Origin: a virus
DNA: 22,338 nt
Direction: 5' to 3' (one strand)
Virus record (IMG/VR): IMGVR_UViG_3300048924_000349
Span: 1-22,338 of that record
The notes under the pieces are model-generated. The model had not been told where the DNA came from. It saw only the letters and a list, made by a program, of their open reading frames with translations, and did not search any database. Positions 14,219 through 21,572 of the stretch are shown one piece after another (positions within the stretch are counted from its first letter, which is position 1; every line of letters begins with the position of its first letter). Made by a program: the position numbers and the translations under genes.

Positions 14219-14690
14219 GCTGGTGGGCACCATTGTTGGCGGAGCCAGCGCTATCTCTATAGCAGCAGTCATGCTGGGCAATGCAGATGGTCTTGAAGGA
14301 CGTCGTTATTACGCTTATCAGGATGTCGTCGGTGTCTGGACTGTTTGTGATGGACATACCGGGGCTGACGTTCGCCGCGGTCACCGATACACCGATAAGG
14401 AATGTGACGCCTTACTTCAATCCGACCTGCGCAAAGTTTCTGCAGTTATCGACCCACTGATCAAGGTCCATGTTCCCGACACTACTCGTGCCGCACTTTA
14501 CTCTTTCACCTACAACGTTGGTTCTGGTGCTTTCGCCAGATCAACGCTGCTGAGGAAACTGAATGCCGGTGATGTTCCGGGTGCATGCAAAGAACTGCAG
14601 CGCTGGACGTATGCCGGTGGAAAGCAGTGGAAAGGATTGATCACCCGGCGCGAGATTGAGCGTGAAGTCTGCGAGTGGAGCCAGAAATGA
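14196..14690 (+). CDS. SAR endolysin (GH24 lysozyme, R21-like)
   Basis: A 164-residue muramidase with an N-terminal signal-arrest-release segment. The ATG at 14196 follows GGAG at a short distance; the frame extends upstream inside the holin but lacks signals. Residues 9-28 form a weakly hydrophobic Gly/Ala/Ser-rich helix ([20 protein letters not shown]). The GH24 triad follows: E34 (DGLEG), D43 (YQDVVGVW) and T49. Later conserved blocks include [49 protein letters not shown]. Membrane-tethered enzyme is released when the pinholin collapses the proton motive force. Intact. Confidence 0.95.
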   Translation: MNPTLRNKLVGTIVGGASAISIAAVMLGNADGLEGRRYYAYQDVVGVWTVCDGHTGADVRRGHRYTDKECDALLQSDLRKVSAVIDPLIKVHVPDTTRAALYSFTYNVGSGAFARSTLLRKLNAGDVPGACKELQRWTYAGGKQWKGLITRREIEREVCEWSQK

Positions 14691-15058
14691 GCCGATTAAC
14701 AGCAATCATCTGCGCTGTCGTTATCTGCCTGCTGGTTTCCATGGCTTGGACAATTAACCACTACCACGATAATGCCATCACTTACAAAGACCAGCGCGAT
14801 AAGGCGACGGTCCGTGCAGAAACATCGGAGGCGATCACCAGCAACGTGATCACCACGATGAACCTCATTCGTGACATCTCACAGGCTACCCAGAATGCAA
14901 AGAACGAACTGGCTCAAAAGGGCGAGACTCGCATTGTCTACATCAGGCAGGCGCTTGAAGGCGATCCGTGCGCTAACCAGCTTGTTCCTTCTGCCGCTAC
15001 TGACAGCTTGCGGGAATACGCAGACAGTTTACGTCCCGGCCCCGGTGGTGCCGATTAG
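14687..15058 (+). CDS. Rz: Rz inner-membrane spanin subunit
   Basis: A 123-residue i-spanin. The ATG at 14687 overlaps the endolysin stop (ATGA). An N-terminal membrane anchor (about residues 5-24, [20 protein letters not shown]) is followed by a charged helical periplasmic region ([20 protein letters not shown] onward) typical of the Rz coiled coil. The C-terminus is Pro/Gly-rich. An Rz1-type lipoprotein is encoded in another frame from within its 3' end, the classic nested arrangement. Together they fuse inner and outer membranes in the last step of lysis. Confidence 0.88.
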   Translation: MSRLTAIICAVVICLLVSMAWTINHYHDNAITYKDQRDKATVRAETSEAITSNVITTMNLIRDISQATQNAKNELAQKGETRIVYIRQALEGDPCANQLVPSAATDSLREYADSLRPGPGGAD

Positions 15059-15233
15059 CACTGACCTGACCGCAGACACGCCGATCCCCGGAATGGTGGT
15101 TCCGTTCACGTGGCAGGCCAGTCTGGAGTTAAACGCTCAGCTCTATACGGCGCTGGGGCAGTGCAATCTGGATAAGGCAGGGATTAGAAGTATTGAAGAA
15201 CGCCGTAATGCTGTGCAATCAGCAGACAAATGA
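14955..15233 (+). CDS. Rz1: Rz1 outer-membrane spanin lipoprotein
   Basis: A lipoprotein gene overlapping the 3' third of Rz in the +1 frame and running 175 bp past it. The lipobox LLTAC-G follows a short signal ([19 protein letters not shown]); the only start close enough is TTG at 14955, preceded by AGGCAGG. An ATG at 14871 would add 28 basic residues and is unlikely. The mature part is about 74 residues, with an early proline cluster ([10 protein letters not shown]) and a [20 protein letters not shown] helix, longer than lambda Rz1 but like the extended Rz1 proteins of other enterobacterial phages. Confidence 0.85.
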   Translation: MKAIRALTSLFLLPLLTACGNTQTVYVPAPVVPISTDLTADTPIPGMVVPFTWQASLELNAQLYTALGQCNLDKAGIRSIEERRNAVQSADK

Positions 15234-15300
15234 GATGGATGATGTCGTTGATGCTATCAGTGTAAAGACAAGCTAAAAGCATAAATGAGCCTTTTTTCAT
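15184..15300 (-). CDS. Candidate 38-residue hydrophobic small protein
   Basis: A minus-strand ORF with a perfect AGGAGG ribosome site four bases before its ATG, overlapping the 3' end of Rz1. It encodes a basic start (MKKGSF) and a largely hydrophobic body ([20 protein letters not shown]) that could lie in a membrane. A long bulged hairpin (arms beginning CTATA and ending TATAG, plus strand about 15310-15345) sits directly upstream of its ribosome site. Size and character recall phage small peptides or type I toxins, but I recognise no family. Confidence 0.4.
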   Translation of the reverse strand: MKKGSFMLLACLYTDSINDIIHLICLLIAQHYGVLQYF

Positions 15301-15309
15301 TAAACCTCC

Positions 15310-15345
15310 TATAGAAACGAGGGAGGCGAAGTCCTCTCTCTATAG
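15310..15345 (-). repeat. Bulged hairpin upstream of the small minus-strand ORF
   Basis: CTATA (15310-15314) and GAGGGAGG (15320-15327) pair with CCTCTCTC (15334-15341) and TATAG (15342-15346, ends approximate), leaving a 5-base bulge and a 6-base loop. On the minus strand it ends at the start of the AGGAGG site of the 38-residue ORF, so it could influence translation or mark an mRNA processing point. Seen by eye; energy not calculated. Confidence 0.4.
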
Positions 15346-15355
15346 TGGGCTCTAA

Positions 15356-15427
15356 TTATTTTGCTGCGGTTACCCCCTCATAAGTGGTCTTTAATGCAGA
15401 AATCACTTTGTCCAACCTGTTGGACAT
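15356..15427 (-). CDS. Candidate 23-residue small protein
   Basis: A minus-strand mini-ORF with GGGAGGT four bases before its ATG. It encodes an amphipathic peptide (MSNRLDKVISALKTTYEGVT, then AAK). It lies 55 bp upstream of the 38-residue ORF in the same direction and may share its transcript, for instance as a leader peptide. Too short for family recognition; the ribosome site is the main support. Confidence 0.35.
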   Translation of the reverse strand: MSNRLDKVISALKTTYEGVTAAK

Positions 15428-15497
15428 TCTACCTCCCATACTGCAATACCTATCCTTTACGAGGAATAAATCACTAAATTTCCTTCAGAGGGGATAG

Positions 15498-15540
15498 GCA
15501 TGACAGCAGGCATTCATTGAGTGCCTGCTGTCATGCTTTT
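15498..15540. terminator. Perfect 15-bp terminator hairpin
   Basis: GCATGACAGCAGGCA (15498-15512) pairs perfectly with TGCCTGCTGTCATGC (15522-15536) around a 9-base loop, followed by TTTT on the plus strand. It should end rightward transcription after the lysis genes unless antiterminated, and insulates the following moron-like gene. Confidence 0.85.
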
Positions 15541-15575
15541 AGTTACAATAACCTCATCAAAACAGTGAGGTTAAA

Positions 15576-16103
15576 ATGGATTCAAACTCAATTTCTTTGG
15601 CTACAATGCTTATTGCAAAAGAGGCTTCAAACTGGGCATTTTGGACTATGATAGCAAGTGCTGTAAGTGCTATTGCAGCCATAGGTACAATTGTTGTTGC
15701 TATGTGTGCTTTGAGTTCATGGCATAAGCAGGAGGCACTGAAAGTTCGAGTAAATTTCAAGCATGCAATACTCGATCTTAAAGATGCGTTAAAGGCAATG
15801 CCGAAGAAATGGTCCTATCCACAGATTAATACTGCTCGAATTTTGATAAATACCTACCCGGATATGTCTCATCGTACCCATGATGCGACACGTATTTACT
15901 TTCAAAAAAATGATCTTATCTCAGCTTATGAGCAAGCTGTGAAATGTTGGATTATGTGTGATGGTCTCTTCGAAAATAAGGATGTAAATGTCTTTTGGAA
16001 AACATTTTCAGACCAATATAAAATCTATGTAAAGGCTGGTGGAGAGAGGGAGGGAATGGAATCTCTTCTTGATGAAATTGCCAAAAACTTAAAACTATTT
16101 TAA
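15576..16103 (+). CDS. Hypothetical membrane-anchored protein (moron-like)
   Basis: A 175-residue protein with GAGG upstream of its ATG. A hydrophobic stretch covers about residues 20-47 (WAFWTMIASAVSAIAAIGTI continuing to VVAMCAL), predicted as one membrane segment, followed by a cytoplasmic helical domain with several tryptophans and basic residues (HKQEALKVRVNFKHAILDLK). No family recognised. It is AT-richer than the lysis and packaging genes, is preceded by a strong terminator and followed by an opposite-strand gene, so it is likely an independently expressed accessory gene. It could be an exclusion or defence protein, but nothing in the sequence proves this. Confidence 0.75.
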   Translation: MDSNSISLATMLIAKEASNWAFWTMIASAVSAIAAIGTIVVAMCALSSWHKQEALKVRVNFKHAILDLKDALKAMPKKWSYPQINTARILINTYPDMSHRTHDATRIYFQKNDLISAYEQAVKCWIMCDGLFENKDVNVFWKTFSDQYKIYVKAGGEREGMESLLDEIAKNLKLF

Positions 16104-16159
16104 CTTTTTACAGCATCTCCATGGCTTCTCATAAGCCCTTGAACAACGGGCCTTTTAAT

Positions 16160-16191
16160 GCCATCACGGTGGGCCTGACCATAGTGATGGC
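16160..16191. repeat. Inverted repeat between two convergent accessory genes
   Basis: GCCATCAC (16160-16167) and GTGATGGC (16184-16191) are perfect inverted arms around 16 bases, lying between the 3' ends of the convergent genes at 15576-16103 and 16198-16617. Just before it, GCCC/GGGC arms with TTTT (16137-16156 region) look like a weak rightward terminator. A transcription-stop role for both is likely but unproven. Confidence 0.45.
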
Positions 16192-16197
16192 GAAATA

Positions 16198-16617
16198 CTA
16201 CTCATCTATGAGATGTTCTACTTCCTCTACTACAATCTCAAACCAACTCGGCTGTGATACTTGGCTCGGCTCACCATTGGCATACTCGGTGTGAATTGGC
16301 AGGTAAGGTCCAACATGTATCGCAGGATAAGAATTACAAGCCTTATTGTTAAACTGATCCAGCGTTATATCTAAGCACTGCCCATCTATATCTACCCAAG
16401 CATGTGAGTCAACAAGACCGTTACAGCCTTTGTCAAAACTCACAACCTTAGCTCTACAACCAATCCGGCGGTTAATAATTTCAGCCAAAATAAGCGCGCT
16501 ATCAGAACAACATCCGAGTGGAAAATTGTTAAAAGGAATGTCGGGTAATGATACAGGCGATCTCTTTTGAAGGTGATCTCTCACCTGTTCTGCCAATACT
16601 AAAAATTTATTATCCAT
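16198..16617 (-). CDS. Transglutaminase-like Cys-His-Asp protein (moron)
   Basis: A 139-residue soluble protein, antisense to the late operon just before the terminase genes. It shows the papain/transglutaminase-like triad in order: Cys36 or Cys37 in FPLGCCSDSALILAEII, His72 in VDSHAWVDIDGQ, and Asp83 in CLDITLDQF. The GCC-D-A, SHAW and DIT-DQF blocks recur in a known group of bacterial hypothetical proteins. There is no signal peptide. The start at 16617 lacks a good ribosome site, so expression may be low or the start may differ. Substrate and role are unknown: a protease, transglutaminase or acyltransferase-like activity are all possible. Opposite orientation and AT-rich sequence suggest expression from the prophage. 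Confidence 0.8.
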   Translation of the reverse strand: MDNKFLVLAEQVRDHLQKRSPVSLPDIPFNNFPLGCCSDSALILAEIINRRIGCRAKVVSFDKGCNGLVDSHAWVDIDGQCLDITLDQFNNKACNSYPAIHVGPYLPIHTEYANGEPSQVSQPSWFEIVVEEVEHLIDE

Positions 16618-16731
16618 TTTTTGCTAAGTAGTAAGGCTAATCGCAGTCAGAATTGAGAAAACTTGCGCGAATAGCTCGTGAATTCCAAAGGTTACTATCG
16701 CTTTCTTTAACAAATTTATCCAGAGGAAATT

Positions 16732-17718
16732 ATGGCAAAACCGGACTGGGGCGTGCTTCAGCAACGGTTCCTGTCCGAACATGCCGCAACCGGCGTATCA
16801 CCAAAGGAATGGTGTGAAGCGCAGGGACTGAACTACGCAACCGCACGCCGATATATAAAAAAGCCTGCTGCGGAAAGTGCGCAAAAATCTGCGCAGAAAA
16901 AAGTGCGCACTGCGCAGAAAGAACAAAGCGCAGAAGAGTTAGTGGACATAAAGCTTAGTGCGAAGGTAAAGCGATTTATTGCTGAATACCTGAAGGACAA
17001 CAACGCCACGGCAGCCGCCGCACGCGCTGGTTATAGCGACCCAAATTATGGTCGTCAGCTCATAACGAATCCTAACGTTGCGCAGGCTATTGCGCAGCAG
17101 CAGAAAGCCTCCATTGTGCGCACGCTTGGCTGTGCCGATGAGGTCTTGGCCCAGATGTGGCAGCTCGCCACTTTCGATGCAAACCAGCTTTCGCAGTATC
17201 GCCGCGGCGCGTGCCGTTACTGCTGGGGCTTCGGTCACCATTACCAGTGGCGCGATGCAGTTGAGTTCGAAGAGAAGAGGCTCGAGGCTGTTGAACGTGA
17301 CAGACGTGAACCCGAAGATTCTGGCGGTTACGGCTACGACCACAACAGAGAGCCTAACCCTGAATGCCCGCGCTGTAATGGTGACGGCATTGGCCAACCT
17401 TACTTCCCGGACACCCGGAAACTCCCTCAAGTCTCACGGCTCGCATACTCCGGCGTGAAGGTCGGCAAGAATGGCGTCGAGATAACCGCAATCAGCCGTG
17501 AGCGCATGTTCGAAGCAGTGATGAAACGGCTTGGCCTTGCTGATAGCGAGTTCGCCCAGCGCCTGCAGCATATAGAAATCGAACGCCGGCAGCTTGAGGT
17601 CGAGAAACTCCGTAAAGAGCTGGCAGGTGATGGTGAGGAGGATGGACCAACCCCAGTGCAGATCAATATCAACGTAGTGGATGCGAGGGCAGACGATGGG
17701 GAGCAGCCCGACACTTAA
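16732..17718 (+). CDS. Terminase small subunit
   Basis: A 328-residue DNA-recognition subunit of the packaging motor, with GAGG upstream of its ATG. Residues 1-45 look like a helix-turn-helix (GVSPKEWCEAQGLNYATARR). A low-complexity AQK-rich linker follows, and at about 78-125 the Terminase_2 pattern (KVKRFIAEYLKDNNATAAAA, then RAGYS and ITNPNVAQAI). Two CxxC pairs (CRYCWGFG and CPRCNGDG, about residues 161-220) suggest a zinc-binding insert. The tail is a charged coiled coil (QRLQHIEIERRQLEVEKLRK). It overlaps the large-subunit gene. The gene starts a new rightward packaging block after the accessory region. Confidence 0.92.
   Translation: MAKPDWGVLQQRFLSEHAATGVSPKEWCEAQGLNYATARRYIKKPAAESAQKSAQKKVRTAQKEQSAEELVDIKLSAKVKRFIAEYLKDNNATAAAARAGYSDPNYGRQLITNPNVAQAIAQQQKASIVRTLGCADEVLAQMWQLATFDANQLSQYRRGACRYCWGFGHHYQWRDAVEFEEKRLEAVERDRREPEDSGGYGYDHNREPNPECPRCNGDGIGQPYFPDTRKLPQVSRLAYSGVKVGKNGVEITAISRERMFEAVMKRLGLADSEFAQRLQHIEIERRQLEVEKLRKELAGDGEEDGPTPVQININVVDARADDGEQPDT
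16879..16932 (+). repeat. GCGCA repeat cluster inside the terminase small-subunit gene
   Basis: GCGCA occurs at 16879, 16891, 16905, 16912 and 16928, several times as TGCGCARAAA. Small-terminase genes often contain the pac site or binding repeats they recognise, so this may be the packaging signal. The repeats also encode the AQK linker, so a purely coding explanation is possible. Confidence 0.4.
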
Positions 17719-19003
17719 CATTCCTCAGGCGCGGTTCCTCGCGATGCAGCACAAATTCAAAGCCTATGTTGCCGGGTTCGGTTCGGGTAAAGCGTGGGTG
17801 GGTTGTGGCGGCATCTGCAAAGGGATGTGGGAGCACCCGAAGATTAACCAGGGCTATTTCGCGCCAACATATCCGCAGATCCGTGACATCTTCTACCCGA
17901 CGATTGAAGAGGTAGCCTTCGACTGGGGGCTGAGCGTCAAAATCAATGAGGGGAACAAAGAGGTTCACTTCTACGAGGGTCGACGATACCGCGGGACCAC
18001 AATTTGCCGCTCGATGGAGAAGCCCGGCTCGATCGTCGGCTTCAAAATCGGTAACGCGATGGTGGATGAGCTGGACGTTATGGCGGCTGCCAAAGCGCAG
18101 CAGGCGTGGCGAAAAATCATTGCCCGTATGCGTTACAACATTCCCGGTCTGAGAAATGGAATTGACGTCACGACAACGCCGGAAGGCTTCAAGTTTGTCT
18201 ACCAGCAGTTCGTTAAGGCTGTGCGGGATAAACCGCAACTGGCGTCACTGTATGGACTGATTCAGGCAAGCACGTTCGACAATGCGAAGAATCTACCGCC
18301 TGATTACATCCCCTCGCTGCTGAGTTCTTACCCTGACGAACTGATTCAGGCTTATCTGCGCGGGAAGTTCACTAACCTCAACAGCGGGACCATTTACCAC
18401 GCATTCAACCGTAAGCTAAATAACTGTTCTGACGAGATTCAGGATGGGGATCCGCTATTCATTGGAATGGACTTCAACGTGGGGAAAATGGCCGCGATTG
18501 TTCACGTAAAGCGCAATGGTCTGCCGCGTGCGATTCGTGAGCTGGTGAAGGTCTACGATACTCCGGCGATGATTAAGCGCATTCAGGAAGAGTTCTGGCG
18601 CTATGAGGACGGTCGCTACGTTAAAAACCGGGAGATTTACATCTATCCTGATGCATCAGGGGATTCACGCAAATCCCAGAACGCAAGCAAGACCGATATC
18701 GCTCAGCTCAACGATGCAGGATTCAGCGTCATTGTTGATGATGCCAACCCGCCGGTTAAAGACCGCATCAACTCGATGAATGCCATGTTCTGTAACGCCA
18801 ACGGCGAGCGCCGCTATCTGGTGAACGTCCAGAACTGCCCGGTTTATACCGAGAGCCTTGAGCAGCAAATCTGGGCGACAAATGGCGAACCGGACAAATC
18901 AGCAGATAACGATCACCCCAATGATGCTGGTGGGTACTTCATCGTGAGGGATTACCCGATCGTGAAACCGGCATACTCAATCACCATGGACACCACTTTC
19001 TGA
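17696..19003 (+). CDS. Terminase large subunit (ATPase-nuclease)
   Basis: A 435-residue packaging motor protein. ATG 17696 is preferred (GAGGG seven bases upstream); ATG 17681 is possible, both inside the small-subunit gene. N-terminal ATPase: Walker A region AGFGSGKAWVG and Walker B AMVDELD, with motif III-like TTTPEGF. C-terminal RNase H-like nuclease: acidic residues in GMDFNVG, YPDASGDS and NDHPNDAGGY. Most of the protein looks normal in length and order. The oddity is alanine where the Walker A threonine or serine is expected (GKA, codon GCG at 17792), which could weaken ATP hydrolysis. Whether relatives share it cannot be told here. It abuts the portal gene. Confidence 0.93.
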   Translation: MGSSPTLNIPQARFLAMQHKFKAYVAGFGSGKAWVGCGGICKGMWEHPKINQGYFAPTYPQIRDIFYPTIEEVAFDWGLSVKINEGNKEVHFYEGRRYRGTTICRSMEKPGSIVGFKIGNAMVDELDVMAAAKAQQAWRKIIARMRYNIPGLRNGIDVTTTPEGFKFVYQQFVKAVRDKPQLASLYGLIQASTFDNAKNLPPDYIPSLLSSYPDELIQAYLRGKFTNLNSGTIYHAFNRKLNNCSDEIQDGDPLFIGMDFNVGKMAAIVHVKRNGLPRAIRELVKVYDTPAMIKRIQEEFWRYEDGRYVKNREIYIYPDASGDSRKSQNASKTDIAQLNDAGFSVIVDDANPPVKDRINSMNAMFCNANGERRYLVNVQNCPVYTESLEQQIWATNGEPDKSADNDHPNDAGGYFIVRDYPIVKPAYSITMDTTF

Positions 19004-19004
19004 T

Positions 19005-20393
19005 ATGGCAAACGACGACATCACCTGGGTTCGACCAGAACACCGGGCGGCTTCTGCTGCCTGGCGGAAATACAGGGACTTTTGCAAAGGAGCTGAGGCC
19101 GTAAAGGCAGCGGGTAATAAGTACCTGCCTTATCTCGACCCAACTGATAAATCCACTCGCAATCGCAAGCGCAATGAGGACTATCTGAGCCGCGCGGTGT
19201 TCTATGCCATTGCCGGTAATACGAAAATCGGCATGCTTGGGATGGCGTATCGCAAGGACCCCACGTTTAACGGCCCTGAAAAGCTCAATTACCTGTTGGA
19301 CAATGCTGACGGTGCCGGCACCAGTATTTATCAGCAGTCGCAACTGGTGGCCGAGAACGTGCTGGAAGTTGCGCGAGAGGGGCTTTATGTCGATTACGCA
19401 GAAGCCTCCGATGAGGCGATCATCCTCCGCTATCCGGCAGAGAACATCATCAACTGGCGAACAAAGCGAATTAACGGGCGCGATCAGCTGGTGCTGGTGG
19501 TACTGCGTGAATGCGTAGAAGAGCCGGATGGTTACGCTTATAAGGATGAAATCCAGTACCGCGAACTGGCGCTGGAAGAAGGCCGGTTCATCTGCCGGGT
19601 ATGGCGCCGGGCTGGTGGCACTGCAAGCGGAACCTACACCGTTGACAGTGAGTACCACCCTAAGCCGAAAGGAAAGGACTACTGGGACGAAATCCCGTTC
19701 ACATTCGTCGGGGCCCAGAACAACGATCCTACAATTGATGATTCACCTCTGGCTGCGCTGGTGGAGATAAACCACGGTCATTACCGTAACAGTGCTGACT
19801 ATGAGGACAGCGTGTGGTTTTGTGGTCAGGTGCAGCCGTACATGACAGGGCTTGATACCAACTGGCGTGATCACCTCGAGAAGAAGGGCGTTAAAATTGG
19901 TTCCCGATCACCGCTTTTGCTTCCTAAGGAGGGCTCGTTTGGTTATGCCCAGGCGCAGCCGAACATGCTGGCTAAAGAGGCCATGGACAGCAAACGCGAT
20001 TACATGGTGCAGCTTGGCGCCCGATTGATTGAGCAGAACGCCACGGCGAAGACTGCTACCCAGGCGAGCGGTGAGCAAACATCCTCAACGTCTGTGCTCG
20101 GTATCTGCGTTTCGAACGTTTCTGAGGCCTACACGTTGGCGCTTAGCTGGTGTGCGAAATACCTCGGCATCAAGGGCGAAACGACGAGTTACACCATCAA
20201 CCAGGAGTTCATCGCGAAGGTTGCCGAGTCGGGCATGGTGACGGCAATCGTCAACGCCTGGCAGTCCGGTGCGCTGCGCGATAGCGATATGATTCGCGCA
20301 TTGCAAAAGCTTGACCTCATTGACCCGGCCGACAGTCCGGACGAGGTTATTGATGTGCTTCGCAATCAGGCACCAACGTTGACGGGAGGCTGA
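19005..20393 (+). CDS. Portal protein (DUF4055 family)
   Basis: A 462-residue protein starting one base after the terminase stop region, in the canonical portal position. It has the DUF4055 look: an N-terminal helical region (WRKYRDFCKGAEAVKAAG, KYLPYL), RAVFYAIAGNTKIGMLGMAY, AREGLYVDYAEAS, YPAENIINWR, then a DEIPFTFVGAQNND strand block and a helical crown with NATAKTATQASGEQ. Portal dodecamers form the DNA entry channel and dock the terminase. No interruption seen. The stop is two bases before the MuF-like gene. Confidence 0.9.
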   Translation: MANDDITWVRPEHRAASAAWRKYRDFCKGAEAVKAAGNKYLPYLDPTDKSTRNRKRNEDYLSRAVFYAIAGNTKIGMLGMAYRKDPTFNGPEKLNYLLDNADGAGTSIYQQSQLVAENVLEVAREGLYVDYAEASDEAIILRYPAENIINWRTKRINGRDQLVLVVLRECVEEPDGYAYKDEIQYRELALEEGRFICRVWRRAGGTASGTYTVDSEYHPKPKGKDYWDEIPFTFVGAQNNDPTIDDSPLAALVEINHGHYRNSADYEDSVWFCGQVQPYMTGLDTNWRDHLEKKGVKIGSRSPLLLPKEGSFGYAQAQPNMLAKEAMDSKRDYMVQLGARLIEQNATAKTATQASGEQTSSTSVLGICVSNVSEAYTLALSWCAKYLGIKGETTSYTINQEFIAKVAESGMVTAIVNAWQSGALRDSDMIRALQKLDLIDPADSPDEVIDVLRNQAPTLTGG

Positions 20394-20394
20394 T

Positions 20395-21492
20395 ATGGCC
20401 ACCATTAACGAAAGCCTGCGCGATGAGTCGATCGCACATTCCGTCTGGTTAAGTCGCTACGCCACCGGTGTGGCAAACCGGATGGTGAAGTTGCTTAACG
20501 AAACGGACGCGGATCTTTCGGCACGGCTACTAGATGCGCTGGACAGATTGCCGCCGGAGAGCTTCACCGTTAACCGTCTGGAGAGTTTACTGGGCAGCGT
20601 GCGCGAACTTAACCATCAAGCCGTAGCGTCCATGCAGGCAGGGCTCGAGAGTGAGCTGGTGGCGCTGGCAAAGAACGAAGCCAGTTATCAGCTGAGCCTG
20701 TTCGATTCCCTTCTGCCATCACAGGTCCTGTCTCACTATCCGCTGCAGGGTATTACAGCCGATATGGTGTATGCCGCGGCGATGGCGCAGCCCTTTCAGG
20801 GGCGGCTGCTGAGTGAGTGGGCGGATAATCTGGAATCGGACAGGCTGGCGCGGATAGTGAACGCCGTTCGAAGGGGGTATCTTGCCGGCGACACGGTAGA
20901 AACAATCGCGCGCAGTGTTCGCGGCCACGCCAATAAAGATTATCGCGACGGCGCGCTGCAGATGAGCAGGGCAAATGCCGCCAGCATCGCTAAAACAGCT
21001 GTGAATCATCTGGCTGCCACAGCGCGCAACAGCTTCACCAGTGCCAACAGCGATATCGTGAAAGGCAAACAGTGGCTGTCTACACTGGACAATAAAACCA
21101 GCCACGACTGCATTATTCGTGACCTGCTGCGTTACACCCTGGATAACAAACCGGTCGGGCATAAGGTGCCTTACCTGCAGGGACCCGGGAAGATTCATTT
21201 CTGCTGCCGTTCTACTGAAACTCTGATTCTCAAGTCCTGGCGCGAACTCGGCATTGATATTGATGAGATGGCCGAGGGTACTCGTGCCAGCATGGATGGC
21301 CAGGTGCCAGCTAAAACCTCGTATCTGGAATGGCTCGCGCGCCAGTCGGCACAACGCCAGGATCAGGTTCTGGGTGCCGAGCGTGGACGTCTGTTCCGCG
21401 CGGGTGAAATCGACCTGGCTGATATGTTCACTGACAAAGGCGAGTGGATCAGCCTGGAACGGCTGAAGCAGCTCTCAGGCACAGACAACTAA
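20395..21492 (+). CDS. MuF-type minor head / head morphogenesis protein
   Basis: A 365-residue protein following the portal, as minor head proteins of the Mu F/SPP1 gp7 type do. The N-terminal half is helical. The characteristic MuF region lies at about 195-275: NAASIAKTAVNHLAATARNS, then QWLSTLDNKTSHDCIIRDL, and the GPGKIHFCCRSTETL box with HxxCRS. The C-terminal part contains SYLEWLARQSAQRQDQVLG and RLFRAGEI, seen in many family members. It probably enters the procapsid with the portal. Closely packed with its upstream neighbour and followed by a terminator. Confidence 0.9.
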   Translation: MATINESLRDESIAHSVWLSRYATGVANRMVKLLNETDADLSARLLDALDRLPPESFTVNRLESLLGSVRELNHQAVASMQAGLESELVALAKNEASYQLSLFDSLLPSQVLSHYPLQGITADMVYAAAMAQPFQGRLLSEWADNLESDRLARIVNAVRRGYLAGDTVETIARSVRGHANKDYRDGALQMSRANAASIAKTAVNHLAATARNSFTSANSDIVKGKQWLSTLDNKTSHDCIIRDLLRYTLDNKPVGHKVPYLQGPGKIHFCCRSTETLILKSWRELGIDIDEMAEGTRASMDGQVPAKTSYLEWLARQSAQRQDQVLGAERGRLFRAGEIDLADMFTDKGEWISLERLKQLSGTDN

Positions 21493-21511
21493 CAATCACA
21501 TCTTACTCCAC

Positions 21512-21537
21512 GCCCTGGCATCCGCCGGGGCTTTTTT
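21512..21537 (+). terminator. Intrinsic terminator after the MuF-like gene
   Basis: GCCCTGGC (21512-21519) pairs with GCCGGGGC (21524-21531), one pair being T-G, around the loop ATCC, followed by six T. It lies within the head operon, so it probably lowers or resets transcription before the scaffold gene or depends on Q read-through. Confidence 0.88.
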
Positions 21538-21572
21538 ATGGGCGAGGCCCGGCAAAATCCCGAGGGGAAATT

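Noticed and set aside
18981-19658. 225-residue minus-strand ORF opposite the portal gene
   Set aside because: Shadow of the portal coding sequence, with no ribosome site and no recognisable domain.
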